A stretch of DNA of 14,211 nt from Alkalinema sp. CAN_BIN05. Lineage in GTDB: Bacteria; Cyanobacteriota; Cyanobacteriia; Leptolyngbyales; Leptolyngbyaceae. Location of the stretch: contig JAJAYH010000426.1 in assembly GCA_026786325.1 (NCBI GenBank), forward strand, positions 1-14,211, written 5' to 3'. Below are positions 6,937-12,018 of the stretch, one piece after another (the stretch's first letter is position 1; every line of letters begins with the position of its first letter). The notes beneath the pieces are model-generated. The model saw only the letters and a program-made list of their open reading frames with translations, made no database searches and had not been told where the DNA came from. Made by a program: the position numbers and the translations under genes.

Positions 6937-6986
6937 CGTTCAATCTAAATATTCGGCGGTCTGTGAATTGATCTCTTAGATGAACG
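6937..6986 (-). other. Imperfect hairpin downstream of the 65-residue gene
   Basis: CGTTCAATCTAA (6937-6948) and TTAGATGAACG (6976-6986) pair with a single bulged base across a 27-base loop. It starts 6 bases past the stop of the minus-strand small gene and lies upstream of the SLH gene. Without a T run it is not a normal terminator; it may slow transcription or be chance. Confidence 0.35.
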
Positions 6987-6992
6987 TAACTC

Positions 6993-7190
6993 TTAATAAG
7001 CAAGAGTTTCAAGGGTTTCTCGCAGGTAGGCATGAACCAGTTTATCTAAATTTAAGCCTTGAAGTACTTCCACGTCACATCGTTCTAATTTCCAGCTCTT
7101 GAATCCAGAACTTTCAGAAACGACTTTTTTCAACCCTTCCCAAGAAGTTTTCTCGGAAAACTCAGAATTCTGATTGGAAAAATTGGTCAT
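6993..7190 (-). CDS. Small conserved cyanobacterial protein, 65 residues
   Basis: The function is unknown. The protein has a polar, Ser/Asn-rich start (MTNFSNQNSEFSEKTS), then WEGLKKVVSESSGFKSWKLER and a C-terminal LVHAYLRETLETLAY. I recall small cyanobacterial proteins with the same WEGLK..V.ESSGF...LER and LRETLETLAY blocks, so I treat it as a real gene; this is memory, not a search. There is no membrane span or signal. The C-terminal half is predicted helical and amphipathic, which suggests a partner-binding role, but that is inference. The start has no clear Shine-Dalgarno sequence. It lies 223 bases downstream of the 71-residue gene on the same strand, too far apart to assume an operon. 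Confidence 0.7.
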   Translation of the reverse strand: MTNFSNQNSEFSEKTSWEGLKKVVSESSGFKSWKLERCDVEVLQGLNLDKLVHAYLRETLETLAY

Positions 7191-7335
7191 GACTATCTTT
7201 GCAACCCGAAGAATATTTTATGAATACTTACTTGCAATAGTAGCGTTATCGGAGAGCTGATGATGTAGAAGAGATCACAGAAATCATAAAAACACCCCTC
7301 AATAAGTCATCGCACCATTCACCTTCCGCCGAGAA

Positions 7336-7368
7336 TCGGGTGAGAGATGCGATCGTGTCCTCACCCGA
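7336..7368. other. Nine-base-pair hairpin in the spacer between two small genes
   Basis: TCGGGTGAG (7336-7344) and CTCACCCGA (7360-7368) are perfect complements with a 15-base loop. It is 45 bases past the stop of the minus-strand 71-residue gene and could protect or end its transcript, but no T run follows. The rest of the spacer (7191-7413) shows nothing else recognisable. Confidence 0.5.
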
Positions 7369-7413
7369 CTACAAGAATTCGCGGCGATCGAACCGAATAA
7401 AAACTGAGATTCG

Positions 7414-7617
7414 CTAAGACTGAGAGTAGACCTCTAGGACAGGAGTCTCTAACTGGGCAGCTTTGCGTGCACGAAGTTGATGGAGAAGCATCTCCGTTTC
7501 GGCCTGTATTGATAGAAGGCGCTCTTGATGGTCCGCGTGGTACAGCACCTTCATGCGCTCAGCGACTTGAGCATAAACGGGGTCTAATTGGGCAGACGGC
7601 ATCATTTGATTACTCAT
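7414..7617 (-). CDS. Small hypothetical protein, about 67 residues
   Basis: I do not recognise a named family. The ATG at 7617 gives MSNQMMPSAQLDPVYAQVAE and onward; an in-frame GTG at 7629 would add four residues (start MNIN). Neither has a strong ribosome site, and I prefer the ATG by codon type. The central part, RMKVLYHADHQERLLSIQAE then TEMLLHQLRARKAAQ, is strongly amphipathic helix with a heptad-like spacing of Leu, so a short coiled coil or helical hairpin is likely. It is cytoplasmic with no signal or membrane span. The YHADHQERLLSIQAE stretch reminds me of small unannotated cyanobacterial proteins, with low certainty. It is divergent from thrC across a long spacer. Confidence 0.6.
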   Translation of the reverse strand: MSNQMMPSAQLDPVYAQVAERMKVLYHADHQERLLSIQAETEMLLHQLRARKAAQLETPVLEVYSQS

Positions 7618-8052
7618 GTTTATGTTCACACCACGTTATGTTAACTGTTTTTTGTTTTTCTTATCATTCGTTTACATTTTCAGTCTTTAAACTGCTTGAA
7701 GCACCTTGCCAAATGGCAGATGTTTCCGCAATACAAAACCAAAATCCGTCTTTTTTCAACCATCCTGAAGAAAATAGATGCTTGAATTAAGTTGGATGCA
7801 AATGAACCATACGATGGCAATCCTACAACTTTCTATTGAAAATTTGAAACATAATTCTCAAGTAGTTGCTGTTCAGTTGCCGTTCACCTCAAATGACGTG
7901 ATGAATTGTACGGAAGTTCCAGAGTGCTAGATTGCTTGTATCTACTTACATCACGTCTTACATGCCATCTTCCTCCGGCTGATTCGCCCCAAGGGAGCCG
8001 GAGCAGGGTAAAATGAATTTCAATTAACCTTCAGAAAAATCCCCTATCGACT
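7618..8052. other. Intergenic region upstream of thrC, 435 bases
   Basis: A+T-rich DNA between the divergent 71-residue gene and thrC. It should contain promoters for both, but I found no persuasive -35/-10 pair. An open frame on the plus strand runs into it from the small gene, but its composition is not protein-like. One hairpin near the thrC start is listed separately. No tRNA or known riboswitch is visible. Confidence 0.55.
7973..8003 (+). promoter_or_regulatory. Leader hairpin upstream of thrC
   Basis: CTCCGGCT (7973-7980) pairs with AGCCGGAG (7996-8003); inside, CCC and GGG can pair around CAA, leaving a six-base bulge on one side. It lies 49 bases before the GTG start. No T run follows, so it is not a terminator. 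It may be a translational or stability element of the thrC leader. Confidence 0.4.
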
Positions 8053-9168
8053 GTGACCACTAGCCTCTCTGCTGCCAACGATGCCATAAACCACCGCTTA
8101 CCCGTCGCAAAACGATGGAATGGGCTGATTGATGCTTATCGTCCCTATCTCCCAGTGACGGATTCAACACCTATTATATCCCTGTGCGAAGGAAATACCC
8201 CGCTGATTCCAGTGCCTTCGATCGCGGCGGAGATTGGTCGTGGGGTCCAGGTCTATATCAAGTATGACGGTCTTAATCCGACGGGTAGCTTCAAGGACCG
8301 GGGTATGACAATGGCGGTAACGAAGGCCAAGGAGGCCGGGGCGGAAGCGATTATTTGTGCGAGTACAGGAAATACCTCAGCGGCGGCAGCGGCCTACGCT
8401 TGTCGGGGTGGAATGCGGGCGTTTGTGCTGATTCCTGATGGCTATGTTGCACTGGGAAAATTGGCCCAGGCATTGCTCTATGGGGCTGAGATTTTAGCGA
8501 TTAAGGGGAATTTCGATCGAGCGCTAGAAATTGTCCGCGAAATGTCTGATAACTACCCGATTACGCTGGTGAATTCTGTTAATCCTTATCGCCTTCAGGG
8601 CCAAAAGACAGCGGCATTTGAGGTCGTGGATGTGTTGGGTGAGGCTCCTGATTGGTTGTGTATTCCGGTCGGAAATGCGGGAAATATCAGTGCCTATTGG
8701 ATGGGATTTAATGAATATTATGCGGAGAAGCGCTGTACCAAATTGCCGAAGATGATGGGGTTTCAGGCTTCAGGATCTGCGCCTTTGGTTTCAGGGGAAC
8801 GGGTCAGAAATCCTGAAACTTTAGCGACGGCAATTCGGATTGGTAATCCGGCAAATTGGCAGAAGGCTTTGGATGTACAGGCGGCGAGTGGCGGGCAGTT
8901 TAATGCGGTGACGGATGAGGAAATTATTGCGGCTTACCGTAAGCTCGGGGGGAATGAAGGTATTTTCTGTGAGCCAGCGAGTGCGGCATCGGTTGCGGGG
9001 CTTTTGAAGGTGAAGGATCAGGTACCGACGGGGGCGACCGTGGTTTGTGTGTTAACGGGGAATGGGTTGAAGGATCCCGATTCAGCAATTAAGTATAGTG
9101 AGAATCAATTCCATCAAGGAGTTGATCCTGAGCTGGCAGCGGTTGCTAAAGTGATGGGTTTTGCTTAA
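8053..9168 (+). CDS. thrC: Threonine synthase
   Basis: This PLP enzyme converts O-phosphohomoserine to threonine and phosphate, the last step of threonine synthesis in the cytoplasm. The PLP-binding lysine is Lys81 in GSFKDRG, preceded by the substrate-binding LCEGNTPL (44-51). ASTGNTSA (103-110) is the cofactor-stacking loop and the phosphate-binding loop GNAGN is at 207-211. The length of 371 residues matches the compact class of threonine synthases found in Gram-positive bacteria and cyanobacteria, without the long N-terminal domain of the E. coli or plant types. Translation starts at GTG, the first codon of the frame after a stop-rich region; the next Met is in the middle of conserved sequence, so GTG is preferred. 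A good terminator follows. The gene stands alone; no hom or thrB is adjacent. Confidence 0.95.
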   Translation: MTTSLSAANDAINHRLPVAKRWNGLIDAYRPYLPVTDSTPIISLCEGNTPLIPVPSIAAEIGRGVQVYIKYDGLNPTGSFKDRGMTMAVTKAKEAGAEAIICASTGNTSAAAAAYACRGGMRAFVLIPDGYVALGKLAQALLYGAEILAIKGNFDRALEIVREMSDNYPITLVNSVNPYRLQGQKTAAFEVVDVLGEAPDWLCIPVGNAGNISAYWMGFNEYYAEKRCTKLPKMMGFQASGSAPLVSGERVRNPETLATAIRIGNPANWQKALDVQAASGGQFNAVTDEEIIAAYRKLGGNEGIFCEPASAASVAGLLKVKDQVPTGATVVCVLTGNGLKDPDSAIKYSENQFHQGVDPELAAVAKVMGFA

Positions 9169-9220
9169 ATAGTTTTGACTTAAAAATTGAATACTTATGA
9201 CTTAAAGTTTGGATTTCTGG

Positions 9221-9270
9221 TCAGCTTAGTCCTCATTTGTAGGCTGAGCTGATTTATTTTTTATTTTTTT
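9221..9270 (+). terminator. Rho-independent terminator of thrC
   Basis: TCAGCTTAG (9221-9229) pairs with CTGAGCTGA (9244-9252) with one G-T pair, and CCT/AGG extends the stem inside around CATTTGT. A long T-rich tract follows to 9270. The T tract overlaps the last codons and stop of the convergent coiled-coil gene. Confidence 0.85.
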
Positions 9271-9731
9271 GGTGTAAGAACGTCCATTGCATCGGCTAGC
9301 GCCATAGTGAGATCTTTTTTTGTTTTTTCATGGGCTAGTTGTTCTTTTTTAAGCGCGGCCAGTACGTTGTCTCGATCCGTCCATACTTCAAAGAGTTTGC
9401 CTTGGAGGACGGACATACTGGTGATCCCGTTGATTTGAAGGGCGATCGCGTCATCGCTCAGGGTTGTTGAGAATTCGGGTTGGGTGCGCAGTTGTGCGAT
9501 TTCAGTCTGAAGTTTGTTGATTTGGTCTTGGCGCTTGGTGACATCGTTACGTCGTTGTTGGCCTTCTGTTTCGTAACTCGATCGCCACGAATCTGTATTT
9601 TGTTGGGCGGCACCGAGTTCGATCGTTAGATCTCGGACTTGTTGTCGAAGTGACTTGACTTCGTTGAGCCATTGCAGCACTTGTTTCGGGTTGGAGGTCT
9701 GGGCGGGGATTTCTGTTGAGTCAGGATTCAT
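9261..9731 (-). CDS. Hypothetical coiled-coil protein, 156 residues
   Basis: No family recognised. I place the start at the ATG (MNPDSTEIPAQTS); an upstream in-frame TTG would add four residues (MFFS) and is less likely. Residues about 14-90 form a long charged helix with heptad-like Leu spacing: VLQWLNEVKSLRQQVRDLTI and later RQDQINKLQTEIAQLRTQ, a clear coiled coil. A short segment follows, DDAIALQINGITSMSVLQGK, then LFEVWTDRDNVLAALKKEQL and a Lys-rich second helix. The protein is cytoplasmic with no signal or membrane span, and probably oligomerises. The C-terminal LTPKK is encoded within the T tract of the convergent thrC terminator. It is on the same strand as the cytochrome gene, 105 bases downstream of it; no functional link is evident. 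Confidence 0.72.
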   Translation of the reverse strand: MNPDSTEIPAQTSNPKQVLQWLNEVKSLRQQVRDLTIELGAAQQNTDSWRSSYETEGQQRRNDVTKRQDQINKLQTEIAQLRTQPEFSTTLSDDAIALQINGITSMSVLQGKLFEVWTDRDNVLAALKKEQLAHEKTKKDLTMALADAMDVLTPKK

Positions 9732-9836
9732 AGAGAAGAACAAAAAGAAAACTATTTAAAATCATACGGGGCAATCTTGGGAATTCAAATTTAAATAGTT
9801 ACGATTAAATCACTGAATTCCATTCTTTTCTACGAT

Positions 9837-10226
9837 TTACTCTGATTTCCAATTTTGGGCGGCTTGAGCAAGAACATAAGCCGATACGGTTTGGATTTCT
9901 TCGGTAGTGAGCCGATCGCGGTAGGCCGACATGTTACCTTTGCCAACCGTGACGAGGTTAACGATCGCGTCTTGGGTATCTAAATTATTTTTCTGAAGGG
10001 TTGTAAGTTTAAGATTCTTCCCCCATCTAATAATGTTTCCACCGCCCGCATGACAGCCGGCACATTGAGCTTCAAAAAGCTGTGGTCCGGTTAGGGAGAT
10101 GGCTTGAGCGCTGGGAATATCAAGCAGCAACATTACCATTAGGCAACCACAAAGATATGTGATTAGTGGGGATGGGTAGCGGGCCGTAAATATTTGGAAC
10201 CTGGACACTTGATTGGGGATGAACAT
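9837..10226 (-). CDS. Cytochrome c6-like protein (PetJ family, c6B/C-like)
   Basis: A soluble single-haem c-type cytochrome of the thylakoid lumen or periplasm. The haem motif is CAGCH (Cys55, Cys58, His59 counted from the chosen ATG), and the axial Met is Met99 in GKGNMSAY. After a signal peptide of about 42 residues ending SAQA, the mature form is about 87 residues, the usual c6 size. The C-terminal pattern RLTTEEIQTVSAYVLAQAAQNW is typical of c6. Canonical c6 has Gln in the AITYQVTNGKNAMP segment; here the same position is Leu91 (AIVNLVTVGKGNM). That residue tunes haem potential, and its replacement is a feature of c6B/c6C-type proteins, so this may be a lower-potential variant and not the main electron donor to photosystem I. 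Starts at 10268 (ATG) and 10316 (TTG) are also open; the ATG at 10226 gives the most normal precursor. Confidence 0.88.
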   Translation of the reverse strand: MFIPNQVSRFQIFTARYPSPLITYLCGCLMVMLLLDIPSAQAISLTGPQLFEAQCAGCHAGGGNIIRWGKNLKLTTLQKNNLDTQDAIVNLVTVGKGNMSAYRDRLTTEEIQTVSAYVLAQAAQNWKSE

Positions 10227-10363
10227 AGCCAATCTGCTCTTAAGGAACAGTACTGTAGGTGATGTCATTAGTGTAGTTGGATTGAGGCTGGAATTTCTGG
10301 AAGTGCTGGCGATCAATTGCCAGGGCTACAATTGTTAAAACATTATTAAAGTTTCTAGGGACA

Positions 10364-10400
10364 TAAAAAAGTAGCCTCAGAGACATCTCCAAGGCTACTT
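10364..10400 (-). terminator. Rho-independent terminator of rpsA
   Basis: Read on the minus strand, AAGTAGCCT pairs with AGGCTACTT (10392-10400 with 10369-10377), and GAGA/TCTC can extend the stem inside. A run of six T follows. It lies 65 bases past the rpsA stop and separates rpsA from the downstream cytochrome gene, which must have its own promoter. Confidence 0.88.
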
Positions 10401-10464
10401 AAAATAAATTTAGATTAAGTCAATTCAAAATCTACAACTCCAAAGTCGAACCGATCGTTCAAAG

Positions 10465-11418
10465 CTAGGCTTCAACCACTTCTTCCGTTGTGATTTCCAT
10501 GGATGCTACAGGTGTACCTTGCTCTTTCAGCTTCTCGCGGTATTTAGCAGCCATCTCTTCAGCTTGATCAAACACAGCTTGACGGTTCTTCACCATGTCA
10601 CCCGGTTCTGGTTCAAGCTGTTTCGTGGAAAGCGAGATCCGACCACGTTCTGCATCTAGATCGATGATCATCACCTTGACTTCATCGTTCACATTGAACA
10701 CACTGTGAGGCATGTCGATATGATCGTGGGAAATTTCGGAAATGTGCAATAGTCCACTGACTCCGCCGATGTCGATGAATGCACCGTAAGGCTTGATGCC
10801 GCGAACAGTTCCGATGACGACTTCGCCAACTTCCAGGCGGTTCATCTTACGTTCGACTAGTGCACGACGATGGCTGAGGACCAGACGGTTCCGCTCTTCA
10901 TCCACTTCCAAGAATTTGAGAGGTAACTCTTCGCCAACCAACTCTTCTTTCGGTTTGCGGGTGCTGATGTGTGAACCGGGGATGAATCCACGCAATCCTT
11001 CGATGCGAACCAGTGCGCCGCCTCGGTTGGTAGCGAAGACCAATGAGCGAACGGTCGCATCTTCGGCTTGAAGTTGACGGACCCGTTCCCAGGCGCGCAT
11101 GTATTCGATGCGACGAATGGAAAGGGTGAGTTGTCCGTCTTCGTTTTCATCAGCCAAGATGAAAAATTCACGGGTTTCATTCGATTGCAGCACTTCTTCG
11201 GGTGCGTCAATACGATTGATGGACATTTCTTGGATAGGGATGTAAGCGGCAGTTTTCGCTCCGATGTCGATCAGAGCGCCCCGTGGCTCAAGGCTGAATA
11301 CTGTTCCGGCGACAACATCTCCAGGACTGAAGTGGTAGTCATATTTATCCAATAGGGCCGCGAAATCTTCGTGGGTAAAACCGACATCGACTTTGGGCTT
11401 CGTATTCTGACTGAACAT
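10465..11418 (-). CDS. rpsA: 30S ribosomal protein S1 (three-domain form)
   Basis: S1 binds mRNA at the 30S subunit and helps start translation. Three S1 (OB-fold) domains are visible: about 30-102 (PGDVVAGTVFSLEPRGALID), 117-184 (more diverged, with GLRGFIPGSHIS) and 195-266 (VGEVVIGTVRGIKPYGAFID then GLLHISEIS). A charged C-terminal tail of about 50 residues ends TTEEVVEA. The 317-residue length fits the short cyanobacterial and chloroplast form; E. coli S1 has six domains. The ATG start has AGGAA about nine bases upstream. The third domain is closest to the consensus and also resembles polynucleotide phosphorylase S1 domains. The gene has a consensus -10 about 215 bases upstream, so a long leader, and its own terminator. 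Many cyanobacteria carry a second S1 paralogue, so rps1a would also be a valid label. Confidence 0.96.
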   Translation of the reverse strand: MFSQNTKPKVDVGFTHEDFAALLDKYDYHFSPGDVVAGTVFSLEPRGALIDIGAKTAAYIPIQEMSINRIDAPEEVLQSNETREFFILADENEDGQLTLSIRRIEYMRAWERVRQLQAEDATVRSLVFATNRGGALVRIEGLRGFIPGSHISTRKPKEELVGEELPLKFLEVDEERNRLVLSHRRALVERKMNRLEVGEVVIGTVRGIKPYGAFIDIGGVSGLLHISEISHDHIDMPHSVFNVNDEVKVMIIDLDAERGRISLSTKQLEPEPGDMVKNRQAVFDQAEEMAAKYREKLKEQGTPVASMEITTEEVVEA

Positions 11419-11547
11419 GCTAGAGAGTTCCTAGTTATTTTTTGGCAAAATTCGCCTCCTGTTAGATGCGCCTGTGAAATTTGACCAAAACAATGGGGCA
11501 AAATTTGCTCACATCGCATTAGTGTCTATTCCACGACTTACACCTTC

Positions 11548-11598
11548 ATCCTGGCAAAGCTTTGAGTACTCTCATGAAGAGAACTGTCTTTCCAGGAT
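11548..11598 (-). promoter_or_regulatory. Long stem-loop in the rpsA leader
   Basis: ATCCTGG(C)AAAG at 11548-11559 pairs with CTTTCCAGGAT at 11588-11598: 11 base pairs with a single bulged base. The loop holds a second small hairpin, CTCT/AGAG, at 11569-11581. It lies between the candidate promoter and the start codon, about 130-180 bases before rpsA, so it would be in the 5' untranslated region. S1 is known to regulate its own mRNA in some bacteria; a similar role here is inference. Confidence 0.55.
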
Positions 11599-11632
11599 TA
11601 ACTTGGACGTTTCAAGGGTTTACAAGAGGTCG

Positions 11633-11661
11633 ATTATACCGCATTCGAGGATTCTTTACCA
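11633..11661 (-). promoter_or_regulatory. Candidate promoter of rpsA
   Basis: On the minus strand a perfect -10 box TATAAT (11633-11638) is preceded, after 17 bases, by TGGTAA, a weak -35. Predicted transcription would start near 11625 and give a leader of about 207 bases. The spacing is right but the -35 is poor. Confidence 0.5.
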
Positions 11662-11832
11662 GACAGGTCTGACCTCTCCGGCGTGAAACAACACAAGATT
11701 AAGAATTTGCTAAGCGGTGAGTTGAGCAGAACACTTTAGCTTGGTTGATTGATTTACAATTTTATCTGATCATAAAATACGTAAGAATCATCGCTTAGGA
11801 TACGATTTTGATTGATAATCAACTAATAACGA

Positions 11833-11858
11833 TTAACACGTCATTATGATCGTGTTAA
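11833..11858. promoter_or_regulatory. 26-base dyad, candidate operator
   Basis: TTAACACG (11833-11840) and CGTGTTAA (11851-11858) are perfect 8-base arms around TCATTATGAT, which is itself almost symmetrical. The centre is about 84 bases upstream of the -10 box of the response regulator gene. This is the form and place of a dimeric activator or repressor site. A nearby smaller dyad, TTGATTGATAATCAA, starts at 11808. Confidence 0.45.
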
Positions 11859-11926
11859 GTAGCAGACTCCTATTTAAACTGTGGTTTAAAGATTGATTTA
11901 GCTGTGGATGGCTTTGAGGAAATGAG

Positions 11927-11932
11927 TATAAT
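11927..11932 (+). promoter_or_regulatory. Candidate -10 box of the EAL response regulator
   Basis: A perfect TATAAT lies about 90 bases before the ATG. No good -35 exists at 16-18 bases upstream, which fits an activator-dependent promoter, but the assignment rests on the -10 alone. Confidence 0.4.
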
Positions 11933-12018
11933 TACGGACAGGCCGAGTAACTCTGTACATGGAATCTTTGACCGAGCTTGCGATTTAGATTTTTTGTGAT
12001 TTGGATTTTAATCAGGCT

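Larger units (their letters stand above)
11419..12018. other. Divergent intergenic region between rpsA and the EAL regulator, about 600 bases
   Basis: The left third is the rpsA leader with a candidate promoter and a foldable element. The right part is A+T-rich and holds a 26-base dyad and a -10 box for the response regulator, all listed separately. A short perfect dyad, AGGTCTGACCT, lies at 11665-11675, just upstream of the rpsA -35 position. No tRNA or convincing small protein gene was found. Confidence 0.6.

Noticed and set aside
7467..7790. Plus-strand gene of 107 codons
   Set aside because: It overlaps the better-supported minus-strand small gene, and its translation is not protein-like and has no homology that I recognise.
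7921..7970. Sigma-70-type promoter for thrC (TTGCTT followed by TTACAT)
   Set aside because: The spacing between the two boxes is about 20 bases or 8 bases, neither of which fits.
10793..11355. Additional frames overlapping rpsA on both strands
   Set aside because: All lie inside the clear S1 coding sequence and have biased, non-protein-like compositions.
11474..11686. Plus-strand small gene in the rpsA upstream region
   Set aside because: It lies over the rpsA leader and promoter, lacks a ribosome site, and has no recognisable sequence.
11581..11700. tRNA-like sequence in the rpsA upstream region
   Set aside because: No T-loop consensus, no acceptor stem and no cloverleaf could be drawn.
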